DNA of 64,000 nucleotides from Pseudomonas lini (GTDB lineage Bacteria; Pseudomonadota; Gammaproteobacteria; Pseudomonadales; Pseudomonadaceae): NCBI RefSeq assembly GCF_030812475.1, contig NZ_JAUSSR010000006.1:124001-188000 (forward strand), in the 5' to 3' direction. Positions 1 through 8,309 of the stretch are shown in pieces (the stretch's first letter is position 1; every line of letters begins with the position of its first letter). The translations under genes were made by a program, and so were the position numbers. The notes beneath the pieces are model-generated. The model worked only from the letters and a program-made list of their open reading frames with translations, ran no database searches and had not been told where the DNA came from.

Positions 1-275
1 GCGATGCCGAGGTCGGTGCGCGCACCAATATCGGCGCGGGTACCATCACGTGCAACTATGACGGCGCCAATAAGTGGAAGACCGTGTTGGGTGAGGATGT
101 GTTCATCGGTTCCAACACCTCGTTGGTGGCGCCTGTGGATATCTCTTCCGGTGCAACCACTGGGGCGGGATCGACCATTACGCAGAATGTGGATAACGCG
201 CAGTTGGCTGTAGGACGAGCGCGTCAGAAGAACATCGACGGATGGAAGCGGCCGGAGAAAATCAAGAAGAGCTAA
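1..275 (+). CDS. glmU: Bifunctional N-acetylglucosamine-1-phosphate uridyltransferase / glucosamine-1-phosphate acetyltransferase, C-terminal fragment
   Basis: Only the last 91 residues are inside the window; the gene is cut by the left edge and its first full codon starts at position 3. The visible part is the end of the left-handed beta-helix acetyltransferase domain, recognisable from the hexapeptide-repeat pattern ([13 protein letters not shown], then [12 protein letters not shown] and GAGSTI) followed by a short basic tail ending in KIKKS. GlmU makes UDP-GlcNAc in the cytoplasm for peptidoglycan and LPS. The adjacent downstream glmR and glmS supply the previous step (glucosamine-6-phosphate), so the locus is an amino-sugar module. 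The stop codon is followed directly by GTTATCCACA, the first of a cluster of DnaA-type boxes; the glmS stop has the same downstream sequence. Confidence 0.95.
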   Translation, partial: DAEVGARTNIGAGTITCNYDGANKWKTVLGEDVFIGSNTSLVAPVDISSGATTGAGSTITQNVDNAQLAVGRARQKNIDGWKRPEKIKKS

Positions 276-276
276 G

Positions 277-429
277 TTATCCACAGCGCATAAAGTCTAA
301 TTCGCGGGCAAGGTTCATTCTGTAGGTCTAAAGTTATCCACATTGGTTTTATCCACAAATGTGAATAGTTTAGGTGTGTAGAAACGAGTCTTGCCCGCGA
401 TGCGTTTATCCACAGAGCTTTTATCCACA
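277..429 (+). promoter_or_regulatory. Cluster of five perfect DnaA-type 9-mers (TTATCCACA)
   Basis: Exact TTATCCACA occurs at 277-285, 334-342, 349-357, 406-414 and 421-429, all in the same orientation. Start-to-start spacings are 57, 15, 57 and 15 bases, so the last four boxes form two pairs repeating every 72 bases, while the sequence between boxes is not itself repeated. A sixth copy in the opposite orientation (TGTGGATAA) lies at 188-196 inside glmU. The glmR promoter must lie in the same gap. TTATCCACA is the established high-affinity DnaA binding sequence; in P. aeruginosa the glmU-glmS region is a few tens of kb from oriC. A DnaA-binding or titration role, or DnaA control of glmR, is inference. 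Confidence 0.75.
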
Positions 430-515
430 GGTCTTCTGTCGTTTCCCACTTGACGAAGTTTCGATAATGGGTTTTGATTGCTTCCGCTATCTTTCGAATC
501 GAAACTTAACTGCCC

Positions 516-1292
516 ATGTCGAAACGCAATACACCTCAACGCCGTCACAATATTCTCGCTTTGCTCAACGAGCAGGGCGAAGTCACTGTGGATGAGTTGG
601 CCAAGCGCTTCGAGACTTCGGAAGTTACGATTCGCAAGGATCTGGCTGCGCTTGAAAGCAATGGCTTGCTTCTGCGCCGCTATGGCGGTGCCATCACCAT
701 GCCTCAGGAACTGGTGGCCGATCTCGGTCAACCGATCTCCAGCTATAAGCAGGCAATCGCTCGCGCAGCCGTTTTGCGAATCCGCGAGCATGCGCGAATC
801 ATCATCGACAGCGGCAGTACGACGGCGGCGATGATCCCGGAACTCGGCCAGCAACCGGGCCTTGTGGTGATGACCAATTCGCTGCACGTTGCCAATGCCT
901 TGAGCGAACTCGAACACGAGCCGGTGCTGTTAATGACCGGTGGTACCTGGGACCCGCATTCCGAATCCTTTCAGGGGCAGGTTGCCGAGCAGGTACTACG
1001 CTCTTACGACTTCGACCAGCTATTCATCGGAGCCGATGGCATTGACTTGGTACGCGGCACGACCACCTTCAACGAATTGCTGGGACTGAGCCGGGTCATG
1101 GCCGAGGTCGCCCGCGAAGTAGTGGTGATGGTGGAGGCCGACAAGATAGGCCGCAAGATTCACAACCTGGAGCTGCCGTGGAGCAGCGTTCATACCCTAA
1201 TTACCGATGATCGCCTGCCGCTTGAGGCACGTGATCAGATTCAGGCCCGCGGTATCAATTTGATTTGCGCGCCTGTCAGTCAGGAGAAATAG
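516..1292 (+). CDS. glmR: DeoR-family transcriptional regulator GlmR
   Basis: 258 residues, the usual DeoR size. The N-terminal winged helix (about 1-60; [20 protein letters not shown]) is followed by the sugar-phosphate sensor domain with the DSGSTT and NSLHVANAL motifs typical of DeoR proteins. The ATG at 516 starts [11 protein letters not shown], as I recall for Pseudomonas GlmR, but there is no clear Shine-Dalgarno sequence before it. The gene ends one base before glmS and carries the glmS ribosome-binding site (CAGGAGAAA) in its last codons, so the two are probably translationally coupled. It likely senses an amino-sugar phosphate and controls glmS; the effector is inferred from context. 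Confidence 0.9.
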   Translation: MSKRNTPQRRHNILALLNEQGEVTVDELAKRFETSEVTIRKDLAALESNGLLLRRYGGAITMPQELVADLGQPISSYKQAIARAAVLRIREHARIIIDSGSTTAAMIPELGQQPGLVVMTNSLHVANALSELEHEPVLLMTGGTWDPHSESFQGQVAEQVLRSYDFDQLFIGADGIDLVRGTTTFNELLGLSRVMAEVAREVVVMVEADKIGRKIHNLELPWSSVHTLITDDRLPLEARDQIQARGINLICAPVSQEK

Positions 1293-1293
1293 C

Positions 1294-3126
1294 ATGTGCG
1301 GAATTGTCGGCGCAGTCGCTGAACGTAACATTACTGCCATCTTGCTTGAAGGCCTCAAACGCCTTGAATACCGCGGTTATGACAGCGCGGGTGTAGCGAT
1401 TTTCACTAACGGCGGAACGCTTGAGCGCACGCGTCGTCCGGGTAAGGTCAGTGAGTTGGAGCAGGCCCTGGAAAACGAACCTCTGGCCGGTCGGCTGGGC
1501 ATCGCCCACACACGCTGGGCAACTCACGGCGCACCTTGCGAACGCAACGCTCACCCGCATTTCGCCGGTGATCTGGCGGTGGTGCACAACGGCATCATCG
1601 AGAACCACGAAACCCTGCGCGCACAGCTCAAGGATTTGGGTTACGTCTTTACCTCGGACACCGACACCGAAGTCATCGCCCACCTGCTGGAGCACAAACT
1701 CAAGGAGTTGGGCGATCTGACCGTGGCCCTCAAGGCGACTGTCAAGGAACTGCACGGCGCCTATGGCCTGGCGGTGATCAGTGCTCAACAACCGGATCGA
1801 CTGGTCGCAGCCCGTAGTGGCAGTCCGTTGGTGATCGGCCTGGGCATGGGAGAAAACTTCCTGGCCTCCGACCAATTGGCGTTGCGTCAGGTCACTGATC
1901 GTTTCGTATACCTTGAAGAAGGTGATATCGCCGAAATTCGCCGCGAAAGCGTGCAAATCTGGGACGTTGACGGTCAGGCCGTCGAGCGCGAGTCCGTGCA
2001 GTATCGCGACGGTGCCGAAGCCGCCGACAAAGGTGAATTCCGCCATTACATGCTCAAGGAAATCCATGAGCAACCGGCCGTGGTGCAGCGTACCCTGGAA
2101 GGTCGCCTGAGTCAGAATCAGGTGTTGGTCCAGGCGTTTGGTCCACAGGCCGCCGAATTGTTCGCCAAAGTGCGTAACGTGCAGATCGTCGCGTGTGGCA
2201 CCAGCTACCACGCCGGCATGGTTGCCCGTTACTGGCTCGAAGAGTTGGCGGGTATCCCTTGCCAGGTCGAAGTCGCCAGCGAATTCCGCTATCGTAAAGT
2301 CGTCGTGCAGGCCGACACCCTGTTCGTGACCATTTCCCAATCCGGAGAAACCGCCGACACCCTGGCCGCTCTGCGTAACGCCAAAGAGCTGGGCTACCTG
2401 GCGAGCCTGGCGATCTGCAATGTCGGTATCAGTTCGCTGGTACGTGAATCGGACCTGACCCTGTTGACCCAGGCCGGTCGCGAAATCGGCGTGGCCTCGA
2501 CCAAAGCCTTCACCACTCAGTTGGTCGGCCTGCTGTTGCTGACGCTGTCCCTGGGTCAGGTGCGCGGCACCTTGGCCAGCGGTGTTGAAGCCACTCTGGT
2601 CGAAGAACTGCGTCGCCTGCCGAGCCGCCTGGGTGAAGCCCTGGCCATGGACAGTACCGTGGAAAAAATCGCCGAACTGTTCGCCGAGAAGAACCACACG
2701 CTGTTCCTCGGTCGTGGCGCACAGTTCCCGGTCGCAATGGAAGGCGCGCTCAAGCTCAAGGAAATCTCCTACATCCACGCCGAAGCCTATCCCGCTGGCG
2801 AGCTGAAACACGGCCCGTTGGCGCTGGTGGATAACGACATGCCAGTAGTGACCGTTGCGCCAAACAACGAACTGCTGGAGAAGCTCAAGTCCAACCTCCA
2901 GGAAGTCCGCGCCCGTGGTGGCGAGCTGATCGTCTTCGCGGACGAGCAGGCAGGCATGACCAATGGTGAAGGTACTCACGTGGTGCAGATGCCGCACATC
3001 CACGACATCCTGTCGCCGATCCTCTACACCATTCCGCTGCAGTTGCTCTCGTACTACGTGGCGGTGTTGAAAGGCACTGACGTCGACCAGCCGCGCAACC
3101 TGGCGAAGTCGGTGACGGTGGAGTAA
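1294..3126 (+). CDS. glmS: Glutamine--fructose-6-phosphate aminotransferase (isomerizing)
   Basis: 610 residues, normal length. It converts fructose-6-phosphate and glutamine into glucosamine-6-phosphate and glutamate, the committed step of UDP-GlcNAc synthesis. The protein starts [12 protein letters not shown], placing the catalytic N-terminal cysteine of the class II glutamine amidotransferase domain (about 1-220); HTRWATHG and HNGIIENH are conserved glutaminase motifs. Two SIS domains follow (about 290-430 and 460-600; [17 protein letters not shown]), and the C-terminus ends [13 protein letters not shown]. The start is fixed by the cysteine and by CAGGAGAAA seven bases upstream. The 3' end doubles as the recognition sequence for Tn7 TnsD. 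The upstream gap shows no obvious glmS ribozyme, as expected for a proteobacterium. Confidence 0.98.
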   Translation: MCGIVGAVAERNITAILLEGLKRLEYRGYDSAGVAIFTNGGTLERTRRPGKVSELEQALENEPLAGRLGIAHTRWATHGAPCERNAHPHFAGDLAVVHNGIIENHETLRAQLKDLGYVFTSDTDTEVIAHLLEHKLKELGDLTVALKATVKELHGAYGLAVISAQQPDRLVAARSGSPLVIGLGMGENFLASDQLALRQVTDRFVYLEEGDIAEIRRESVQIWDVDGQAVERESVQYRDGAEAADKGEFRHYMLKEIHEQPAVVQRTLEGRLSQNQVLVQAFGPQAAELFAKVRNVQIVACGTSYHAGMVARYWLEELAGIPCQVEVASEFRYRKVVVQADTLFVTISQSGETADTLAALRNAKELGYLASLAICNVGISSLVRESDLTLLTQAGREIGVASTKAFTTQLVGLLLLTLSLGQVRGTLASGVEATLVEELRRLPSRLGEALAMDSTVEKIAELFAEKNHTLFLGRGAQFPVAMEGALKLKEISYIHAEAYPAGELKHGPLALVDNDMPVVTVAPNNELLEKLKSNLQEVRARGGELIVFADEQAGMTNGEGTHVVQMPHIHDILSPILYTIPLQLLSYYVAVLKGTDVDQPRNLAKSVTVE

Positions 3127-3155
3127 GTTATCCACAACCCCCGGTAGAGCCAAAA
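3090..3155 (+). other. attTn7 site (TnsD target at the end of glmS plus insertion point), unoccupied
   Basis: The last codons of glmS contain the conserved GTCGACCAGCCGCGCAACCT and GTGACGGTGGAGTAA stretch read by TnsD in many gamma-proteobacteria. Tn7 inserts about 25 bases past the stop, here near 3150, just at the left foot of the terminator. No Tn7 end or transposition gene is present, so the site is empty in this strain. Site function is established knowledge; occupancy is read directly. Confidence 0.75.
3128..3136 (+). promoter_or_regulatory. DnaA-type 9-mer directly after glmS stop
   Basis: TTATCCACA follows the glmS stop by one base; the 13 bases TAAGTTATCCACA are identical at the ends of glmU (273-285) and glmS (3124-3136). 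Confidence 0.5.
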
Positions 3156-3227
3156 AGATCGCACCCTTCGCAGCGCCAACAGGAAGTACCCCTGTAGGAT
3201 CTGTCGAAGGCTGCGATTTTTTTATTT
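3152..3227 (+). terminator. Rho-independent terminator of glmR-glmS
   Basis: Left arm AAAAAGATCGCACCCTTCG and right arm CGAAGGCTGCGATTTTTTT pair with one bulge around a loop of about 36 bases and end in a T-rich run before the LysR gene at 3247. Confidence 0.7.
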
Positions 3228-3246
3228 TGGATAAGGACATGCCCTT

Positions 3247-4149
3247 ATGGACCGGTTCCAGGAAATGCAGGTTTTCGCTGCTGTCGCCCAGGAGCAGGGC
3301 TTCTCGGCGGCGGCGCGGCGTTTGGGCATGTCGGCCGCCAGCGTCACCCGGGCGGTGGCGGCGCTGGAGAAGCGCATTGGCACGCGACTACTAACCCGCA
3401 CGACTCGCAGCGTCCATTTGAGCGAAGCCGGCCAGCGTTATCTCGAAGACTGCCGCAGGATTCTCGCCGAGGTGCAGGAAGCCGAGGATTCGGCGGCGGG
3501 CAGTCACACTCAACCTCGTGGGCAATTGACGATCACCGCGCCAGTGTTGTTCGGCGAATTGTTCGTCACTCCGTTGATGGTGGATTACCTGAACCGGTAT
3601 CCCGAGGTCAGCATCAACGGCGTGCTGGTCGACCGGGTGGTGAGCATGGTCGAGGAGGGCATTGATGTCGCCGTGCGCATCGGTGAGTTGCCCGACAGTA
3701 ACCAGCACGCGATTCGCGTGGGTGAAGTGCGGCGGGTGATTTGCGGATCACCAGCGATCCTGATGGCCCAGGGTCGGCCTCGACACCCTCAGGATCTTGC
3801 TCTGGCGCCGGTTATTGCCACATCCGCTATCGGTCAACTGAGAAGCTGGCCTTTTCTTGACGCAGGAGAGCCCTTGAATGTTCGCCCGGAACCGCGGCTG
3901 GTGGTGACGGCGAATCAGGCGGCCATTACCGCGGCGTGTCTGGGGCTGGGTTTCACCCGGGTCCTGTCTTATCAAGTCGCCAGCAAAGTCGCGGCGGGTG
4001 AATTGGAAATCGTATTGGCGGAATTCGAGTTGCCGCCATTGCCCATCCATGTGGTGTATCAGGGCGGACGCAACGCTCCGGCGCGGATTCGCAGTTTCGT
4101 GGATTTTGCAGTGAACGCCTTGCGGGAACATCACGCCTTGCAGCACTGA
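3247..4149 (+). CDS. LysR-family transcriptional regulator
   Basis: 300 residues with the standard layout: N-terminal winged helix-turn-helix (about 1-60; FSAAARRLGMSAASVTRAVAALEKRIG) and a periplasmic-binding-protein-like effector domain (about 90-290). The sequence resembles the subgroup of small LysR proteins that act on neighbouring redox or glutathione-transferase genes (RTTRSVHLSEAGQRYL; RGQLTITAPVLFGELFV). ATAAGGAC just upstream of the ATG gives a reasonable ribosome-binding site. It reads in the same direction as the glutathione transferase 130 bases downstream, which is its most likely target. The effector is unknown. Confidence 0.9.
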   Translation: MDRFQEMQVFAAVAQEQGFSAAARRLGMSAASVTRAVAALEKRIGTRLLTRTTRSVHLSEAGQRYLEDCRRILAEVQEAEDSAAGSHTQPRGQLTITAPVLFGELFVTPLMVDYLNRYPEVSINGVLVDRVVSMVEEGIDVAVRIGELPDSNQHAIRVGEVRRVICGSPAILMAQGRPRHPQDLALAPVIATSAIGQLRSWPFLDAGEPLNVRPEPRLVVTANQAAITAACLGLGFTRVLSYQVASKVAAGELEIVLAEFELPPLPIHVVYQGGRNAPARIRSFVDFAVNALREHHALQH

Positions 4150-4279
4150 TGCATTATTGCTTTGGCTGAAATAATGGATTGCGTTTTCTGGTTATTCTAT
4201 TGCTTTGGTTGCGAGTGGAAGATAGCGGACATCGGCGCTGATCGGTCCTGAACAGCGCCACTACCCTGCGGAGTCAACC

Positions 4280-4906
4280 ATGCAAGCGATCAAACTCTAC
4301 AACTTCCCCCGGTCCGGCCATGCTCACCGTGTGGAGTTGATGCTGTCCCTGCTGCAACTGCCGACCGAGCTGATTTTCGTCGATCTGGCCAAGGGCGCGC
4401 ACAAGCAGCCGGAGTTCCTGGCGCTCAATCCTTTCGGTCAGGTTCCGGCGATTGATGATCAAGGCGTGGTACTGGCGGATTCCAACGCGATTCTGGTGTA
4501 TCTGGCGCAAAAATATGGCAACGGTCGCTGGCTGCCAACCGACCCGGTCGGTGCCGCCAGGGTTCAGCGCTGGTTATCGTTCGCCGCCGGACCTCTCGCT
4601 TTCGGTCCTGCCAGGGCCAGGTTGATCACCGTGTTCGGTGCGTCTTACAACGCTGAAGAGGTGATCGCTTACTCGCACACCTGGCTCAAGGTCATCGATC
4701 AGGAACTGGCCAATTCGACTTATCTGGTCGGCAGCGAGCCGACCATTGCCGACGTCGCGGCGTATAGCTACATCGCCCATGCACCTGAAGGCAATGTGTC
4801 CCTCGACGACTACAGCAATGTGCGGGCCTGGCTGGCGCGCATAGAAGCCTTGCCCGGTTTCGTCGGAATGCCGCGCACCGTCGTCGGCCTGCAAAAAACC
4901 GCCTGA
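4280..4906 (+). CDS. Glutathione S-transferase family protein
   Basis: 208 residues. The thioredoxin-fold N-terminal domain (about 1-80) shows [13 protein letters not shown] with the cis-proline and the glutathione-binding DSNAI motif (residues about 70-74); an all-helical C-terminal domain follows, with [17 protein letters not shown]. It probably conjugates or reduces electrophiles with glutathione in the cytoplasm; the substrate cannot be told. The gap before it (4150-4279) has an 11-base direct repeat, TATTGCTTTGG, at 4155 and 4198. A flavin/iron-sulphur reductase gene follows, with which it may be co-transcribed. Confidence 0.9.
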   Translation: MQAIKLYNFPRSGHAHRVELMLSLLQLPTELIFVDLAKGAHKQPEFLALNPFGQVPAIDDQGVVLADSNAILVYLAQKYGNGRWLPTDPVGAARVQRWLSFAAGPLAFGPARARLITVFGASYNAEEVIAYSHTWLKVIDQELANSTYLVGSEPTIADVAAYSYIAHAPEGNVSLDDYSNVRAWLARIEALPGFVGMPRTVVGLQKTA

Positions 4907-4970
4907 TGCCCGTGGCCCGCTATTGAAAGGGTCGTTCATGCTGCGTCGATGGCGCAGGGGAGATGCCGTT

Positions 4971-7001
4971 ATGGACCGTTCGCCTTGGCATGCCGGCGAG
5001 AAACAGTTGCAGGCCCGCGTGGGTGTTGCCGAGCGAATGGAGACGCTCGGTCGCAGGGTGATTCGCAGCGAGATGCCGGATCAGCACCGCACCTTTTATC
5101 AGCAACTGCCATTCATGCTGTACGGCACGGTGGATGCCGATGGCAAACCATGGGCCAGCATTCTTGAGGGCGAGCCGGGCTTCGCTCACTCGCCCAAGCC
5201 CGACACGCTGCAATTCAGCCGCCTGCCAAGCGCCGACGATCCAGCGCAATTGAGTCATGGCGCGGCGATTGGCTTGCTGGGCATCGAATTGCACACCCGA
5301 CGGCGCAACCGCATCAACGGTCGCATTCACACAATGACGGCCGGCGGCTTCGATGTCAGCGTGGAACAGTCCTTCGGCAATTGCCCGCAATACATTCAAT
5401 TGCGGCAGTTTCGCTCGGTGCCACTGGCCGATCCTTCGACCCGCATCGCCCGGCATCTCGACGGGCTGGATGATGCGGCCCGAGCCATGATCGCCGGTGC
5501 CGATACTTTTTTCGTCGCCAGTTACGTGGATGTCGATGGTCAGCGTTCGGTGGATGTTTCGCACCGCGGCGGTCAGTCCGGTTTTGTCCAGGTGGAAGGT
5601 AATCGCCTGACCATTCCGGATTTCGCCGGCAATCTGTTCTTCAACACTTTGGGCAACTTGCTGCTCAACCCGCGCGCCGGCTTGCTGTTCATCGATTTCA
5701 ACTCGGGCGATCTGCTCCAGCTCAGCGGGCGCACCGAAATCATCCTTGAAGGCCCGCAAGTCCAGGCCTTCCAAGGGGCCGAGCGCCTGTGGACATTCGA
5801 GGTGGAAAGTGTCGTCCGGCGCCCGGCAGCGTTGTCTTTGCGCTGGCGCTTCGATGGCGTTTCACCCACCAGTTTGCTGACAGGTACATGGGAGCAGGCC
5901 CGGGCTCGTCTGCAAGCCCAGGCCCTTGGCGACCAATGGCGGCCGTTGCGGGTGGTGCGGATCGAATCGGAAAGTCACCATATCCGCTCGATCTATCTGC
6001 AGCCCGCCGATGACGCCGGATTCCCGGTGTTTCAGGCCGGGCAACATTTGCCGCTGCGATTCACTATTGCGGGCGAGGTGCATATCCGCACCTACAGCCT
6101 GTCGAGTGCGCCGTCCGATGATTTTTTGCGCATCAGTGTGAAGCACGAAGGTCTGGTTTCTTCGTTTTTGCATGAACAGGTTCGTGTGGGTGATCTGCTG
6201 GAGGCCCGCGCGCCTCAAGGGCATTTCACCGTGGCGCCCCATGAACGCCGGCCACTGGTGTTGCTCGCGGCGGGGGTCGGTATCACGCCGCTGCTGTCGA
6301 TGCTGCGCGAAGTGGTTTACCAGGGCCTGCGCACCCGTCACATTCGCCCGACCTGGTTTTTCCAGGGTTCGCGAACCTTGGCCGATCAGCCGTTTCGGGC
6401 GGAACTGAATCGCTTGCTCGACGGTGCAGGTGACGCAGTGAGGGTGCTGCGCCTGCTTAGTCAGCCGGAACCCGGGGCGCGTGAGGGCGAGGACTTTGAT
6501 CTGAGCGGACGAATCGACATCGCGTTGCTCAAGACCATTCTCGAAGTGGAGGACTACGATCAACTGGATTTCGTCCTCTGTGGTCCGGGCAATTTTACCC
6601 AGGGGCTATACGACAACCTGCGGGATCTGGACATCCGTGATGCCAGGATTCACGCCGAAACCTTCGGCCCCTCGACCTTGCGTCGCAAGCCGGATCCTGA
6701 CGCGGTGGTCATCGATCAACCAGCAGCGGCCATTACGCCGGTACCGGTAGTGTTCCAGCGCTCGGCCAAAGAAGCACGCTGGCAACCCGATGGCGGCAGT
6801 TTGCTGGAGTTGGCGGAAAGCCGTGGGCTGCGCCCGGAATTCAGCTGTCGGGGCGGTTCCTGCGGAACCTGCAAGACTCGTTTGATCAGCGGCCAGGTCA
6901 ATTATCCCCAGCCGCCGGCGGAGGTACCGGACGAAGGTCAGGTACTGATTTGCTGCGCAATTCCCGCCCAGGGTTCGCAACCTTTGGTGTTAGATATCTG
7001 A
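4971..7001 (+). CDS. Three-domain redox protein: FMN-binding split barrel + FAD/NAD(P)H reductase + 2Fe-2S ferredoxin
   Basis: 676 residues from ATG 4971, which has AGGGGAG eight bases upstream; ATG 4938 (11 more codons, with GAAAGGG upstream) is a real alternative. Residues about 30-290 form a pyridoxamine-phosphate-oxidase-like FMN split barrel (LPFMLYGTVDADGKPWAS; VDGQRSVDVSHRGG). Residues about 300-560 form a ferredoxin-reductase-type module: RTYSLSSAP binds FAD and GVGITPLLSMLREV binds NAD(P)H. The C-terminal 80 residues are a plant-type ferredoxin with the Cx4Cx2C cluster CRGGSCGTC and a later Cys in ICCAIP. Electrons probably pass NAD(P)H to FAD to 2Fe-2S, with the split barrel as the substrate or second flavin domain. 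The physiological substrate is unknown. Confidence 0.88.
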   Translation: MDRSPWHAGEKQLQARVGVAERMETLGRRVIRSEMPDQHRTFYQQLPFMLYGTVDADGKPWASILEGEPGFAHSPKPDTLQFSRLPSADDPAQLSHGAAIGLLGIELHTRRRNRINGRIHTMTAGGFDVSVEQSFGNCPQYIQLRQFRSVPLADPSTRIARHLDGLDDAARAMIAGADTFFVASYVDVDGQRSVDVSHRGGQSGFVQVEGNRLTIPDFAGNLFFNTLGNLLLNPRAGLLFIDFNSGDLLQLSGRTEIILEGPQVQAFQGAERLWTFEVESVVRRPAALSLRWRFDGVSPTSLLTGTWEQARARLQAQALGDQWRPLRVVRIESESHHIRSIYLQPADDAGFPVFQAGQHLPLRFTIAGEVHIRTYSLSSAPSDDFLRISVKHEGLVSSFLHEQVRVGDLLEARAPQGHFTVAPHERRPLVLLAAGVGITPLLSMLREVVYQGLRTRHIRPTWFFQGSRTLADQPFRAELNRLLDGAGDAVRVLRLLSQPEPGAREGEDFDLSGRIDIALLKTILEVEDYDQLDFVLCGPGNFTQGLYDNLRDLDIRDARIHAETFGPSTLRRKPDPDAVVIDQPAAAITPVPVVFQRSAKEARWQPDGGSLLELAESRGLRPEFSCRGGSCGTCKTRLISGQVNYPQPPAEVPDEGQVLICCAIPAQGSQPLVLDI

Positions 7002-7112
7002 TGAGCCTCTGCAGTGAGCATTTGCCCATCGGACGGGGCCTCAGTAGGGTAGGGGCAAGAACGACAAGGGGCCATGAACGGCCCTTTTCGCATTTCAGGG
7101 ATAAGGCTGTTA

Positions 7113-8309
7113 ATGGCTTTTTTGACTCGATTGATCGTGTTGCTCGCAGCGGTGGAATTGCTCAATGGTTGCGAGCGACAGGACGTTCCGCCACTGGACC
7201 AGCAGCTCTACGTCTGGCAACGACAATGGACCCCGGCCCATGAAGCCGCCCTCAAGGACAGCCGCGCGGACTTTTCGACCCTGCGGGTACTGGCCCTGCA
7301 AGCGTTCCCGCAGGCGGGCTGGAGTCGAGCGCGCATTGATCCGGAGCTGCTCAAAAGTGACGGCAGACCGTTGATAGCGGTGGTTCGTCTCGATGGTCAG
7401 CTCAAGTCGCTGGATCAGCACGAAGTCGCCGAGCAGATTCAACGGGTGCTCGACGATTGGCAAGGGAAGGGACTGAACCTCTCCGGCGTTGAAATCGACC
7501 ACGATGCAGGCAATGCCCGATTACCGGCCTATCGGGAGTTTCTTCTGCATTTACGATCGGTTCTGCCAGCGTCACTGCCATTAAGCATCACTGCCTTACC
7601 TTCCTGGCTCGACAGTCCCGCGTTGCCGGCGCTCTTATCCACAGTCGACAGCAGCGTGTTGCAGGTGCATGCGGTCAGCGATCCACGCAGTGGCTTGTTC
7701 GATCCCGATCAGGCCAACAAGTGGGCCAAGGCCTGGGGCCGCATTACCGCGAAACCTTTTTATCTGGCGCTGCCAGCCTATGGCGTAGCGTTGTTGCCGG
7801 GGGACAACGGCGCACCGGTCGTGGAAAGCGAAGTGCCCCTTGAGCGGGGTGGCATGCGTCAGGAATTACTGGCCGATCCGCAGCAACTGAGCCAACTCGG
7901 CAGGCAATTACGCCACGATCCTCCGGCTCACCTGACGGGCCTGATCTGGTTCCGTCTGCCGCTGACCAACGACCGCCGGGCATGGAGCCTGACCACCTTG
8001 CGCGCCGTGGCACGCGGCGATGCACTCGACAGTCAGCTGACGCTGAAACTCTCAGCGAAAGAAGGACTTTACGACATCAGTCTCGGTAATCAGGGCAACC
8101 TCGACGCCGCCTGGCCCGAACGCCTGACCTTGGCGGTACAGGGCTGTGACGGCGCCGATGCCCTGGCCGGCTACGCGTTGCAACAGAGCCCGGATCTGCT
8201 TACCTTCACGCGCCTGCGTGGCGGCCGGATAGCGGCCGGCGATCAGCGCGCCATCGGTTGGGCGCGCTGTACAAATATTGATCAAGGAGCTTCGAATGTT
8301 CACCCGTAA
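7113..8309 (+). CDS. DUF3142-type putative lipoprotein
   Basis: 398 residues from ATG 7113 (CAGGGATAAGG lies just upstream); a longer reading from 7074 would add 13 residues ahead of the signal sequence and is less likely. The start MAFLTRLIVLLAAVELLNGC looks like a lipoprotein signal with a loose lipobox ending LLNGC. The remainder resembles DUF3142 proteins, which have a TIM-barrel-like, glycosidase-related pattern (GVEIDHDAGNARLPAYREFL; LPLSITALPSWLDSP; KPFYLALPAYG). No enzymatic activity can be assigned. The 3' end overlaps the next gene by 14 bases, so the two very probably form a functional pair. A perfect TTATCCACA lies inside at 7635-7643. Confidence 0.75.
   Translation: MAFLTRLIVLLAAVELLNGCERQDVPPLDQQLYVWQRQWTPAHEAALKDSRADFSTLRVLALQAFPQAGWSRARIDPELLKSDGRPLIAVVRLDGQLKSLDQHEVAEQIQRVLDDWQGKGLNLSGVEIDHDAGNARLPAYREFLLHLRSVLPASLPLSITALPSWLDSPALPALLSTVDSSVLQVHAVSDPRSGLFDPDQANKWAKAWGRITAKPFYLALPAYGVALLPGDNGAPVVESEVPLERGGMRQELLADPQQLSQLGRQLRHDPPAHLTGLIWFRLPLTNDRRAWSLTTLRAVARGDALDSQLTLKLSAKEGLYDISLGNQGNLDAAWPERLTLAVQGCDGADALAGYALQQSPDLLTFTRLRGGRIAAGDQRAIGWARCTNIDQGASNVHP

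Noticed and set aside
302..400. TCGCGGGCAAG/CTTGCCCGCGA inverted repeat in the glmU-glmR gap as a REPIN
   Set aside because: Only 11-bp arms and no GTGGGAGC flank; may be a decayed REP pair but too weak to list.
1276..3240. 654-codon open frame antisense to glmS
   Set aside because: It mirrors glmS in a high-GC genome, has no ribosome site and no recognisable domain; glmS is certain.
4155..4208. Direct repeat TATTGCTTTGG (4155 and 4198) as a LysR operator
   Set aside because: Only two short copies, no inverted symmetry and no T-N11-A match strong enough to call.
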